Source of the DNA: an uncultured Rhodospirillaceae bacterium
GTDB lineage: Bacteria; Pseudomonadota; Alphaproteobacteria; Rhodospirillales; Magnetospirillaceae
NCBI GenBank assembly: GCA_937887565.1
Contig: CALABS010000012.1
Location: 1 to 64,000, forward strand
Reading direction: 5' to 3'
Length of the DNA stretch: 64,000 nt
The position numbers were made by a program, and so were the translations under genes. This document shows, one piece after another, positions 19,159-27,638 of the stretch. The notes under the pieces were generated by a model. It worked only from the letters and a program-made list of their open reading frames with translations. It was not told the DNA's origin and made no database searches. Numbering within the stretch: position 1 is the first letter of the stretch; the number at the start of each line of letters is the position of its first letter.

Positions 19159-19382
19159 TATTGCCCTCCAACTCGGTTGCTCGGTTTGCGACGACCAACA
19201 CGGCGTTTGAGGGCGAGAATGTCGAATGAACTGTGTTCGCCAGGTGCAGATAAAGAACTGGACTGTTCCGGCAGGATACGCCTCAGCCCCGCGGCAAGAA
19301 TGCACGCGAGTTCATCGAGGCGTTCGCCCGTCGACAGACGGACGGGCAGCAGCGGGTTCGGGCCAGATCGGGCGTCTTGCAT
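19158..19382 (-). CDS. small leader protein of the recombinase operon
   Basis: 74 residues. The middle, RLSTGERLDELACILAAGLR, matches the small unnamed protein that often begins recombinase-DUF2924 operons in alphaproteobacteria. Its TAA overlaps the DUF2924 ATG (TAATG), which shows coupling and argues that it is real despite its size. The C-terminus is basic (KRRVGRRKPS). The function is unknown. A TTG at 19442 could extend it by 20 residues. Confidence 0.6.
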   Translation of the reverse strand: MQDARSGPNPLLPVRLSTGERLDELACILAAGLRRILPEQSSSLSAPGEHSSFDILALKRRVGRRKPSNRVGGQ

Positions 19383-19572
19383 GAGACCGTTCGCAATAGA
19401 AGATGACTGGCGAAACGGTAGTCGCAAAACGAAGATACGCAATAAGAATCAATGGCTTATCGCGCCACAGCGGAATCATTAGAAGTAGATCGAAGCCGCT
19501 CGTCAGGCCTTTCCAGCGTGAACATCTGTGCAAGTCGCCCGGAGCGGCGCTGCCCGCAGCATTGTCGGGTCG

Positions 19573-20505
19573 TTACCTCGAATCATCGCGGGTGAACTGG
19601 TCGTAGCTATCCCAAGGTTCTTCGTCCTCGACCTCAGCTCCATCGACGGCGGGATCGAACTGCAGGAGCGACACGGCCAAGCCGAGGCGGTCAGAGAAGA
19701 AGGTCAGTTCTCGGACGGGTTCGGAGCCTCGACTAAATGTCCAGATGCCGGCGGGCAAAGCCACCGGGCGCTGAGAAGTGGTGTGCTGCGACGCCGACCC
19801 CATGGCCATGATGGAGCCATCGGGAATCGGCATGCCCGATTGAATGAACACGCCGCTTTTGTAGGCACGCGTGCTCGCTCTGCCCCACAACGCAAATCCG
19901 TCTCGCGCAACCACCATGGCCGCTCGGGTGTCGGTGAATTCGATCCACTTGCGCGCGGCCGCAAGAAGCGAAACTCCGTACCGGTTGGTCACATGGCCGA
20001 GGAGGTCGCGAGTTACCTCCTGACTGCCGACCTGGTTCCGATAGTCGTCGATCGGCATCAACAGGAAGGAGGCGAAGGTGTCGGCCTCTTCTTCACGCTG
20101 CTTCTCCGCATCCTTCCAGCCGTTGGCTTGCAGCGGAAGGCACTCGAAGTCGAATTCGTCTGAGAGCTCGCCGTTACAGTAGTGCGCTGCGGTCAGCGGG
20201 CGCCGGTGCAGCAAGTAGTGCCCGAACTCATGAGCGAGCGTGAAGCGCTCGCGTCCGCGGTAGCGGGGCTGAGTGTTGTAGAGGATCTGCCAACCGGGCT
20301 TCTTGCGCCGTGCCCGGAGCATGCCCTCGAAGCCGTCGATGTCGACGCCCTTCACTGCCGTAATCGGGTCCTCGTGGTTTCGGGAGACTTCGAGCGCCAG
20401 CGCCTCCACGTCCACGGGGAACCGGTCTTCTCCCAGCACGGTGCGGAGAAGCACAGTCAGATCGTTTGCGGCCCTTCTGGGCGATTTTCTGCCGCTATTG
20501 CTCAT
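19573..20505 (-). CDS. ImmA/IrrE family metallopeptidase
   Basis: 310 residues. The zinc site FTLAHEFGHYLLH lies at about residue 90, and the downstream EEEADTFASFLLMP gives the third ligand, the usual ImmA/IrrE arrangement. The C-terminal half (about 190-310) has the GAF-like feel of IrrE. In ICEBs1 and related elements ImmA cleaves the element's own XRE repressor to start induction. Here the start overlaps the stop of an XRE gene as ATGA, so the same anti-repressor role is likely. Confidence 0.88.
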   Translation of the reverse strand: MSNSGRKSPRRAANDLTVLLRTVLGEDRFPVDVEALALEVSRNHEDPITAVKGVDIDGFEGMLRARRKKPGWQILYNTQPRYRGRERFTLAHEFGHYLLHRRPLTAAHYCNGELSDEFDFECLPLQANGWKDAEKQREEEADTFASFLLMPIDDYRNQVGSQEVTRDLLGHVTNRYGVSLLAAARKWIEFTDTRAAMVVARDGFALWGRASTRAYKSGVFIQSGMPIPDGSIMAMGSASQHTTSQRPVALPAGIWTFSRGSEPVRELTFFSDRLGLAVSLLQFDPAVDGAEVEDEEPWDSYDQFTRDDSR

Positions 20506-20870
20506 TCATCCTCATCGTCCAGGATCTTGAGCATCTCGCGAAGCTTCTCTTTGCTCTTCGGCTTCATCTTCTGATACTTGCGAAAGAAGGCAGTGTCTGT
20601 CGCGTCCGCTTCGGTGACTTCGTCGGCGGAAATCAGATAGTCAGTCGTCGTCTCGAGGGCGGCCGCGATCTGGTGAAGCTTCTCAGCCGAAGGGCGCGCG
20701 ACGTCCTTGTTCTCGATCTCCCACATGTAGCTCTTGCTGGATCCGACCCTTTCGGCCAGCGCCTCCAGGGTCAATCCTCGCTTCAGTCTGAGCTCGCGAA
20801 CGCGCTCTCCCAAGGGTGTTGGCACCGGGTGTTCTCCTGTTTGTCCGCCGGGTTCGTTATCGCGATACAT
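20502..20870 (-). CDS. XRE-family prophage repressor
   Basis: 122 residues. An HTH of the lambda-repressor type spans about residues 20-78 (LGERVRELRLKRGLTLEALA, SSKSYMWEIE, PSAEKLHQIAAAL). The tail is acidic and helical (KSKEKLREMLKILDDEDE), a plausible target for the ImmA-like peptidase next to it. It is divergent from the early genes and faces an operator-bearing promoter. Its first codons cover the palindrome TATCGCGATA, a possible autoregulatory site. Confidence 0.88.
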   Translation of the reverse strand: MYRDNEPGGQTGEHPVPTPLGERVRELRLKRGLTLEALAERVGSSKSYMWEIENKDVARPSAEKLHQIAAALETTTDYLISADEVTEADATDTAFFRKYQKMKPKSKEKLREMLKILDDEDE

Positions 20871-20877
20871 CTAGTCC

Positions 20878-20931
20878 TTGACACGCCGCACCTGCAATAC
20901 CTATCTTGCGCACAAGTTCGTAGTAACGAAC
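20878..20931 (+). promoter_or_regulatory. rightward early promoter with operator palindrome
   Basis: A consensus -35 TTGACA (20878-20883), an 18-base spacer and TATCTT (20902-20907) form a sigma-70 promoter pointing at the early genes. Nine bases later lies a perfect palindrome, GTTCGT-AGTA-ACGAAC (20916-20931), where a bound repressor would block initiation. The half-site TAACGAAC recurs on the other strand at the start of the XRE gene (about 20852-20859). That spaces two candidate sites across the divergent region, as in a lysogeny switch. Confidence 0.65.
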
Positions 20932-20965
20932 CCACTTTCGCGCTTTCACGAGACAGGAGGCCGTT

Positions 20966-21208
20966 ATGGCTAAAGCAGGTAACGGTTCGGGCACCCATCA
21001 CGTGGTCCCCAATCCCAATGGCGGATGGGATGTCCGCCGCGGCGGCGCCGAGCGTGCCAGCGGGCACTTCGACACGAAGCGGGAGGCGATCGACCGTGGG
21101 CGGGAAATCAGCCGCAACGCTGGGACGGAGTTCAAGATCCACAATCAGGATGGCCAGATCGGCCAGTCCGATTCCCACGGGAACGACCCCCGCAACATCA
21201 AGGGCTAA
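20966..21208 (+). CDS. DUF2188 family protein
   Basis: 80 residues, the first gene after the early promoter. The body HHVVPNPNGGWDVRRGGAER and the following TKREAIDRGREISRNAG and FKIHNQDGQIG are the DUF2188 pattern, a small strand-helix module common in phages and mobile elements. The function is unknown. AGGAGG is well placed before the ATG. Confidence 0.8.
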   Translation: MAKAGNGSGTHHVVPNPNGGWDVRRGGAERASGHFDTKREAIDRGREISRNAGTEFKIHNQDGQIGQSDSHGNDPRNIKG

Positions 21209-21219
21209 GGAGATCGACC

Positions 21220-22407
21220 ATGGCCTCAGTGACGAGTTTCATCCGCAACATGCCTGCCTCGTCGCTGCAGGCCTATTTCCACCACACCGGCATCGAGCTT
21301 CCGACCGAGGTCGATTGGGAGGCGCCCGAGCCGGAAGTCGCCCGCGTCACTTTGCGGGCCGTCGACGAATTGGACGACGAAGCCCGCGCCCGCATCGTCA
21401 ATGACGCCGAGCGTGTGAGCGCCCTGGCCGATGATGCGGGGCAGACCGCACTCTACAGCGTGATCGACGACCGCACGGTGCTCGATGATCTGGCAAATGG
21501 CCATGCACGTTCGCTCTGGATGTTCCTGAACGAACCGGTTCGGTTCCGCCATGCCGAGGAGGTCCGTTACACCGATGAGCGGCGCCGTGGTCGGAGCTGG
21601 GACGGGTTTATCGGCGAGCCGAACCTCGATCTGCGGCGGGACGAGGCATCCATCGATGCCTTCAAGACGGCACTGCGCGATCGGTTCGCTTCCAACAACA
21701 TCCACATCGACATCTTCGGGCGCTATCGGCCGACCTTCGACGGCGAGGATTGCGAGCTTGTCCAGATCGCGATTTACCGCGAAGGCCTCCTCGACGATTT
21801 CCTGGCGTTCGATGACGCGGGAACGCTCGTCCGCCGCGCCCGCCGTCCCGTGTTCGAGGCGGCCATGACGTATGAACCGGCGACCGGCGTCATCGAAGTC
21901 GTCGCCAACGACCGCGAGAGCCGCGAGGAGATGGTCCGCTTCATGGCGCGCGACCTGCTGGGGATCGAGTTCCAGAGCGAGAAGGTGCCCTTCCGCACCT
22001 ACGACCTCGCAGTTCTGCTTCATCCTTTCGATTTTCCGACCGACCCGGAGGATGGGATCGAGTCCGTCGAGGTCAAGCAGCTGCGTCTGATGCCCATCGA
22101 CAATGTGGGCGAGCGCGTCACGCTAGAATGTCTTCGGAAGGCCGACCGCACCATCTGGAGCATGTCGGCGGAGCGGTTCGGCGCCAACGATCCGCTGGCT
22201 GGCGGTTGGGTGGCGACACAGGCCAAACTCTCCATCAAATTCCATCCCAAGGGCGATGCCAAACGCGGTCGGACGCTGCCGTTGACGATCACGATGCCGC
22301 ATGGCTGCAATCTCAAGGACCAGACCGAAGAGGAGCAGCTGATCGGCGAGAAGTATCTCCGGCGCTGGGGCATCCTTTCCGGAGACGGCGGTGTCGTCGT
22401 CGATTGA
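21220..22407 (+). CDS. unrecognised 395-aa protein of the early operon
   Basis: I do not recognise a family. The protein is acidic, cytosolic, without signal peptide, membrane segment or obvious catalytic motif. The N-terminal 60 residues are helical; the middle (NNIHIDIFGRYRPTFDGEDC, LVQIAIYREGLLDDFLAF) and the C-terminal third are strand-rich. AAGGAG supports the start at 21220. Its stop lies inside the next gene, which begins in another frame at 22391, so the two are made together. Placement right after the repressor promoter suggests a conflict or host-takeover role, but this is inference. Confidence 0.7.
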   Translation: MASVTSFIRNMPASSLQAYFHHTGIELPTEVDWEAPEPEVARVTLRAVDELDDEARARIVNDAERVSALADDAGQTALYSVIDDRTVLDDLANGHARSLWMFLNEPVRFRHAEEVRYTDERRRGRSWDGFIGEPNLDLRRDEASIDAFKTALRDRFASNNIHIDIFGRYRPTFDGEDCELVQIAIYREGLLDDFLAFDDAGTLVRRARRPVFEAAMTYEPATGVIEVVANDRESREEMVRFMARDLLGIEFQSEKVPFRTYDLAVLLHPFDFPTDPEDGIESVEVKQLRLMPIDNVGERVTLECLRKADRTIWSMSAERFGANDPLAGGWVATQAKLSIKFHPKGDAKRGRTLPLTITMPHGCNLKDQTEEEQLIGEKYLRRWGILSGDGGVVVD

Positions 22408-23335
22408 TCGGAGGGCGGTTGATCTGCTCCTCTCAATTGTGGAGAGCGCGGATGCCAAAGTCGCCGGCGCCGTGCTCTCCGACTATCACGCCAACAGCGC
22501 GGGGAAATTGCTGGCGGCGAATGTGCTGCGTCCCGATGGCCATAACGCGGCGGCCGCCTCGCTGGCTGATTTCGAAGACGAGCCGGTTTCCCTGATCTGG
22601 TCCTCGGAACGGAACGGCTACGGATACTTCAGCCCGTCTGCTGGCTGGGTCGATGTCCCGAAAGAGCGGATGGGAGTCTACGGGGTGGACTTCCCGGTCC
22701 TTTTCGCCCGCTTGCTGGTCGGGCTGGACATTGCGTCCCGTGGCGGCGCCAGAGCGCTCGTTCCACGAGCTTTGTGGGAGCTTGGCGACGCGCGCATCGG
22801 CCGTCGCCCGCAGCGGGTCCCGATCTGGTTCGCGCGCCGCCTTTCGGACCGGAGGATTTGGGCAGATGTGGCTGATGCGGCCCGAAGGCGACCAACACCC
22901 CATGTCCGCATTCTCTTGACCAGCACGCCCAGTGGTCGGCTCCATGAACCGGGGCTGCCGGGGCACCTCGTCGTGTCCATCGGCGATGCCATCGATTTCG
23001 ATGACGGAATGGCGGTCAGCCCTGAAATCCTATCGGCACTTCTCGATGGCACACCCGCCGTCAGCCCTCATACGCCCCTGTCCCTCTCACCGAGCGGGCA
23101 GCGACTCACCATCCATGGCAACGTCACGATCGATCTCAAGTCGGACATCCATATCGCCATCATTCGCAAGCTGGTTGAGGGACACCAGGACGGCCGACGC
23201 TTCAGCGCTCGGGAACTCCTTGATCATGCCCACTCCAGCGCGAAGACGCTGCGTCAAGCATTTGGCGCGCAGCGATGGGCAGACCTCGAACCTTATCTGA
23301 AGTCCGAGAACGGTCTCTGGGGCTTCGCGCTCTGA
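22391..23335 (+). CDS. unrecognised 314-aa protein, partner of the preceding gene
   Basis: A GTG start at 22391 overlaps the previous gene by 17 bases. The N-terminal half is mixed helix and strand (VDLLLSIVESADAKVAGAVL, SLIWSSERNGYGYF). The C-terminal 80 residues (SDIHIAIIRKLVEGHQDGRR, ARELLDHAHSSAKTLRQAFG) look like a winged-helix DNA-binding domain. The central region (PHVRILLTSTPSGRLHEPGL) has no motif I can name. It is the last gene of this early block before a short pyrimidine-rich gap. Confidence 0.7.
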   Translation: MSSSIDRRAVDLLLSIVESADAKVAGAVLSDYHANSAGKLLAANVLRPDGHNAAAASLADFEDEPVSLIWSSERNGYGYFSPSAGWVDVPKERMGVYGVDFPVLFARLLVGLDIASRGGARALVPRALWELGDARIGRRPQRVPIWFARRLSDRRIWADVADAARRRPTPHVRILLTSTPSGRLHEPGLPGHLVVSIGDAIDFDDGMAVSPEILSALLDGTPAVSPHTPLSLSPSGQRLTIHGNVTIDLKSDIHIAIIRKLVEGHQDGRRFSARELLDHAHSSAKTLRQAFGAQRWADLEPYLKSENGLWGFAL

Positions 23336-23436
23336 CGAAATTCTCTCTGTTCTTCTCCCTCTGACCGGGTCGGTTTTCTCCCTCCCGGCCAGCCATCGTC
23401 TCCGCAGGTTTTCGACCAAAACCGAAGGAGAGACAG

Positions 23437-23646
23437 ATGGCTACGAAACACCTCAACCAGATCGACCTGGCTGCGCGCTGGAACATCAGCCACCGCACGC
23501 TTGAGCGCTGGCGCTGGACGGGCGAAGGCCCGCGCTTCGTCAAGCTCGGCGGTCGCGTCGTGTATCGCCTCGAAGACGTCGAGGAGTACGAGCGCGAGCA
23601 GATCCGGGCGAGCACCGCCGACCACCCCAGCAAGCCTGCAGCATGA
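23437..23646 (+). CDS. excisionase-like helix-turn-helix protein
   Basis: 69 residues with a MerR/Xis-type HTH: LNQIDLAARWNISHRTLERW followed by the wing KLGGRVVYRLEDVEEYER. Such small proteins serve as excisionases or regulators. It starts a new run of tightly packed genes, so it may be the directionality factor for the serine recombinase or a regulator of the replication block. AAGGAGAG precedes the ATG. Confidence 0.8.
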   Translation: MATKHLNQIDLAARWNISHRTLERWRWTGEGPRFVKLGGRVVYRLEDVEEYEREQIRASTADHPSKPAA

Positions 23647-23656
23647 GGTGGTGGTG

Positions 23657-24145
23657 ATGACGATCTCCAACCGCATCTCCCTCGATGAGCTCCGGCGCAT
23701 CGCCGTCGGCGACATCGCCGCTCTGCCCGCCGAGCAGCTCGCCCTCCTGCAGGACGAGGCCGCCGACGCCCTGCGCCGCGCCAAGACCGTCTGCGAATGG
23801 CTCGATGGGGCCGTGGCGCTGAAGTACGGCGATCGTGCCCACGCAACGCGCCAAGCCGCCGGCAAGGACACCGGGACCATCCGCTTCGATGACGGCGCGG
23901 TCACCGTGATCGCCGATCTGCCGAAGCGCGTCGACTGGGACCAGGACAAGCTCGCCGCTCTCGTCGAACGCATCCGGGCCGAGGGCGACGACCCCACCGA
24001 ATACGTCGATGTCGCGATCAAGGTGCCCGAACGCAAGTTCGCGGCCTGGCCGAGCCACATCCGCTCCGCCTTCGAGGACGCGCGCACCGTCCGCACCGGC
24101 AAGCCCAGCTTCCGTCTTTCCCTGAACACCGAGGTGACGTCATGA
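23657..24145 (+). CDS. phage protein, function unknown (162 aa)
   Basis: The N-terminal half is helical (ISLDELRRIAVGDIAALPAE, LLQDEAADALRRAKTVCEWL); the C-terminal part is mixed (TIRFDDGAVTVIADLPKRVD). Similar small proteins sit before Sak4-type ATPase genes in related prophages. No motif points to a function. It overlaps the next start as ATGA. Confidence 0.65.
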   Translation: MTISNRISLDELRRIAVGDIAALPAEQLALLQDEAADALRRAKTVCEWLDGAVALKYGDRAHATRQAAGKDTGTIRFDDGAVTVIADLPKRVDWDQDKLAALVERIRAEGDDPTEYVDVAIKVPERKFAAWPSHIRSAFEDARTVRTGKPSFRLSLNTEVTS

Positions 24146-24438
24146 GCATCACGAAGAAGCTCGCGGTGCTCCGCGAGCACCATTACGGGCTGGACAAGCT
24201 GCCCGAGACCATCCGGGTACCGGCCCTTGGCGAGCGTCGTGACGAGACCGTCAAGCCGGTCGGGGCGGCCTCGATCGACGACCTAGCCTTCGCCCTCATC
24301 GGGCTGAACGAGCGGGCATCGGCCCTCTACCGCGAGATCGACGCGGTGCGCACCCTCCACGATGAGGCCCGCAAGGCCGGCGCGTTCGGAGCCGATGTCG
24401 CGATTGACGCTCTGATCGCGGCGAAGGGAGGCAAGTGA
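24142..24438 (+). CDS. phage protein, function unknown (98 aa)
   Basis: A small soluble protein with a coiled-coil-like stretch (ALIGLNERASALYREIDAVR). Its stop overlaps the ATPase start as ATGA and its start overlaps the previous stop, so it is part of the recombination operon. The family is not recognised. Confidence 0.6.
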   Translation: MSITKKLAVLREHHYGLDKLPETIRVPALGERRDETVKPVGAASIDDLAFALIGLNERASALYREIDAVRTLHDEARKAGAFGADVAIDALIAAKGGK

Positions 24439-25325
24439 TGGCCCTCCCGATCATCTCCGCCGATCAGCGGCTCGCCGAGCCGCGCGGCATCAAGGGCTCG
24501 ATCTTCGGCAAGTCCGGGATCGGCAAGACCTCGCTTCTCTGGACGCTCGACCCCGCCACTACATTGTTCATCGACCTGGAGGCGGGCGACCTCGCCATCG
24601 AGGGCTGGTCCGGCGACAGCGTCCGGCCGCGCACATGGGCCGAGTGCCGCGACTTCGCGGTCTTCATCGGCGGCCCCAATCCGGCGCTGCGGGACGACCA
24701 GGTCTACAGCGAGGCCCACTTCGCGGCGGTGTGCGAGCGCTTCGGCGATCCGGCTTCGCTCGACCGCTACCACACGGTCTTCATCGACTCGATCACCGTC
24801 GCCGGGCGGCTCTGCTTCCAATGGTGCAAGGGGCAGCCCGAGGCGTTTTCGGAGAAGACCGGCAAGCCCGATGTCCGCGGCGCCTATGGCCTGCACGGCC
24901 GCGAGATGATCGCTTGGCTCACGCATCTCCAGCACACGCGGGCGAAGAACGTCTGGTTCGTCGGGATCCTCGACGAGAAGCTCGACGACTTCAATCGGCG
25001 CATCTTCCAGCCGCAGATCGACGGCTCGAAGACCGGCCTCGAGCTGCCAGGCATCGTCGATGAAGTCCTGACGATGGCGGAGATCAAGGACGAGTCCGGC
25101 AGGCCGTACCGGGCCTTCGTCTGCCAGACGATCAACCCCTGGAACTTCCCGGCGAAGGATCGATCCGGCCGTCTCGACCTGATTGAGGAGCCGCATCTCG
25201 GCCGCCTGATGGCCAAGATCCGCGGCCCCGTGAAGCCCGCCTCCGAGCGGCTGGCCTATCGCAGCCCGCCCCCGGCCGCGACGGCGCCGACCTCCGACGC
25301 CCCCACCCATTCCGAAAACGCCTGA
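24438..25325 (+). CDS. AAA ATPase, Sak4-like single-strand annealing/recombination protein
   Basis: 295 residues. Walker A is GKSGIGKTSLLW (about residue 24-35), and HTVFIDSITVAG provides the Walker B region. The length and RecA-core-only layout fit AAA_24 phage proteins, a group that includes Sak4 annealing proteins. The neighbours support a recombination function: a probable ssDNA-binding partner directly downstream, then a helicase and a PD-(D/E)XK nuclease. A general NTPase is the alternative. Confidence 0.75.
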   Translation: MALPIISADQRLAEPRGIKGSIFGKSGIGKTSLLWTLDPATTLFIDLEAGDLAIEGWSGDSVRPRTWAECRDFAVFIGGPNPALRDDQVYSEAHFAAVCERFGDPASLDRYHTVFIDSITVAGRLCFQWCKGQPEAFSEKTGKPDVRGAYGLHGREMIAWLTHLQHTRAKNVWFVGILDEKLDDFNRRIFQPQIDGSKTGLELPGIVDEVLTMAEIKDESGRPYRAFVCQTINPWNFPAKDRSGRLDLIEEPHLGRLMAKIRGPVKPASERLAYRSPPPAATAPTSDAPTHSENA

Positions 25326-25342
25326 ACGAGGAGACCCAAGCC

Positions 25343-25924
25343 ATGAGTGGATCCTGGAACGATTTCAACGACGCCAAGCAGAACAGCAACATCATCCCCA
25401 AGGGCACGCTGGCCAAGGTGCGCCTGACGATCCGTCCGGGCGGATTCGACGATCCGGCGCAGGGCTGGACCGGCGGATACGCCACGCGGGGGACCACCGG
25501 CTCGGTCTATCTCTCGGGCGAATTCACGGTTCTCGAAGGTCCCTACGCCCGGCGCAAGATCTTCACCCTGATCGGGCTCTACAGCCCCAAGGGGCCGGAC
25601 TGGGCGAACATGGGCCGCAGCCTGATCCGCGGCATGCTCAACTCGGCGCGAGGCATTTCGGACAAGGACACGTCCGCTCAGGCCCAGGCCGCCCGTCGCA
25701 TCAGCGGCTTTGCCGATCTCGACGGGCTCGAGTTCGTGGCGCGGATCGACATCGGCACCGACACCAACGGCGAGGAGAAGAATGAGATCCGCGCGGCCGT
25801 GACGCCGGATCACAAGGATTATGCCGCCCTCATGGGCGTGCCCGGTGCGGCACCGCAGCCGCAGGCTCAGCCTTCCCAGCCCTCCATGCCGCAGCCGGGC
25901 ACGCGCCCGTCCTGGGCGCAGTGA
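25343..25924 (+). CDS. probable ssDNA-binding-like partner of the Sak4-type ATPase
   Basis: 193 residues. The N-terminal 120 are strand-rich (GTLAKVRLTIRPGGFD, GSVYLSGEFTVLEGPYA) as in an OB-like fold. The C-terminal 40 are a disordered proline- and glutamine-rich tail (PQPQAQPSQPSMPQPG), the overall layout of single-strand-binding proteins, although the acidic tip is missing. Position directly after the ATPase matches known Sak4-SSB pairs. The assignment is inference from layout and context. Confidence 0.5.
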   Translation: MSGSWNDFNDAKQNSNIIPKGTLAKVRLTIRPGGFDDPAQGWTGGYATRGTTGSVYLSGEFTVLEGPYARRKIFTLIGLYSPKGPDWANMGRSLIRGMLNSARGISDKDTSAQAQAARRISGFADLDGLEFVARIDIGTDTNGEEKNEIRAAVTPDHKDYAALMGVPGAAPQPQAQPSQPSMPQPGTRPSWAQ

Positions 25925-25931
25925 GGCGGCC

Positions 25932-27635
25932 ATGCTGCTGCGTCCCCGCCAGAAGCAGTTCGTCGAGCGCAGCGTCCGCGCGCTCGACGAACACGGAAAC
26001 ACCCTCGGCGTGGCCCCGACCGGAGCCGGCAAGACGATCATGCTCTCGGGGGTCGTCGGTCGCATGGTCGGCGAAACCCCGAAGAGCACGGGCGCCAAGG
26101 CCTGCGTGCTCGCCCACCGCGACGAGTTGACCGCTCAGAACCGCAGCAAGTTCGGCCGGGTGAACCCGAAGATCACGACCTCGGTCGTCGATGCGAAGGA
26201 GAAGTCGTGGGCTGGACAGGTCACCTTCGCGATGGTGCCGACGCTGGCGCGCGCGGGCAATCTCGACCAGCTGCCCGCGCTCGACCTCCTGGTGATCGAC
26301 GAGGCGCATCACGCGGCAGCCGACAGCTATAGGCGCATCATCGACACCGCGCTCCAGCGCAATGCCATGTGCCGGATCTACGGCGTCACCGCGACGCCCA
26401 ACCGGGGCGACAAGCGCGGTCTGCGCCCGGTGTTCTCGAACGTCGCCGATCAGATCCGGATCGGCGAACTGATCGCCTCCGGCCATCTCGTGCCGCCGCG
26501 CACCTTCGTGATCGATGTCGGCGTCCAGGACCAGCTCACCAAGGTGCGCCGCACGGCCGACGATTTCGACATGACCGAGGTCGACGCGATCATGAACCGG
26601 TCGCCGGTCACGGACGCCGTCATCCGCCACTGGCGGGAAAAGGCAGGCGAGCGCCAGACGGTGGTGTTCTGCTCGACCGTGGACCATGCGCGCAACGTGA
26701 CCGCCGCTTTCAACGCGGCCGGTGTCGCCGCCGGGCTGATCCACGGCGACATGGCCGATACCGACCGCAAGACGACCCTCGACGCCTACGCCGCCGGAGA
26801 GCTGCGGGTCGTCGTCAATGTCGCCGTCCTGACCGAGGGCTGGGATCATCCGCCGACGGGCTGCGTCGTGCTGCTGCGGCCGAGCTCCTACAAGTCGACC
26901 ATGATCCAGATGGTCGGCCGCGGCCTGCGCACGGTCTCGCCCGAGGAACATCCAGGCGTCGTCAAGACCGACTGCATCGTGCTCGACTTCGGCACGTCGA
27001 CCCTGCTGCACGGATCGCTGGAGCAGGACGTCGACCTAGACGGTCGCGAGCCCTCCGGCGAAGCGCCGACCAAGGATTGCCCGGACTGCGGCGCCATCGT
27101 GCCGCTCGCCACCACCGAATGCCCGCTGTGCGGTCATGTCTGGGAGCGTCCCGAAGGCGGCGAAGCAGCGCCGCTCGGCGACTTCGTGATGTCCGAGATC
27201 GACCTGCTGAAGCGGTCGAGTTTCCGTTGGTGCGATCTCTTCGGCGACGATGCCGCGCTCATCGCCAACGGCTTCAATGCCTGGGGCGGTGTCTTCTTCC
27301 TGAACGGCCGGTGGTACGGCATCGGCGGTCTGCAGAAGCAGCGGCCTCATCTGCTGGCGATGGGCGAGCGCACTGTCTGTCTGGCGGCGGCGGACGACTG
27401 GCTCAACGAGCATGAGAGCGACGAGAGCGCGCACAAGACGCGCCGCTGGTTGAACCAGCCGCCCACCGACCGGCAGCTCGCCTTCCTGCCGCCGGAGTAC
27501 CGGCAGGACTTCGGGCTCACCCGCTACCAGGCATCGGCGCTGCTGGCCTTCCGCTTCAACCGCGACGCCATCCGCTCCCTCGTCTTCGGGGCGGCCGATG
27601 CCGCGCCCGAAGCAGCCATAGGGAGGGCGGCATGA
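25932..27635 (+). CDS. DEAD/DEAH-box helicase with zinc ribbon
   Basis: 567 residues, superfamily 2. Motif I is APTGAGKTIM, motif II is VIDEAHHA, motif III GVTATPNRG, and motif VI QMVGRGLRT. A zinc ribbon (CPDCG and CPLCG, about residue 380-400) follows the helicase core, with a C-terminal domain of about 160 residues. Phages use such enzymes to open origins or remodel recombination intermediates. It begins seven bases after the SSB-like gene. Confidence 0.9.
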   Translation: MLLRPRQKQFVERSVRALDEHGNTLGVAPTGAGKTIMLSGVVGRMVGETPKSTGAKACVLAHRDELTAQNRSKFGRVNPKITTSVVDAKEKSWAGQVTFAMVPTLARAGNLDQLPALDLLVIDEAHHAAADSYRRIIDTALQRNAMCRIYGVTATPNRGDKRGLRPVFSNVADQIRIGELIASGHLVPPRTFVIDVGVQDQLTKVRRTADDFDMTEVDAIMNRSPVTDAVIRHWREKAGERQTVVFCSTVDHARNVTAAFNAAGVAAGLIHGDMADTDRKTTLDAYAAGELRVVVNVAVLTEGWDHPPTGCVVLLRPSSYKSTMIQMVGRGLRTVSPEEHPGVVKTDCIVLDFGTSTLLHGSLEQDVDLDGREPSGEAPTKDCPDCGAIVPLATTECPLCGHVWERPEGGEAAPLGDFVMSEIDLLKRSSFRWCDLFGDDAALIANGFNAWGGVFFLNGRWYGIGGLQKQRPHLLAMGERTVCLAAADDWLNEHESDESAHKTRRWLNQPPTDRQLAFLPPEYRQDFGLTRYQASALLAFRFNRDAIRSLVFGAADAAPEAAIGRAA

Positions 27636-27638
27636 GCC

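Noticed and set aside
19573..20870. Toxin-antitoxin pair (peptidase plus XRE)
   Set aside because: The HEFGH metallopeptidase and its place opposite the early promoter fit the ImmA/ImmR induction switch better than a toxin module.
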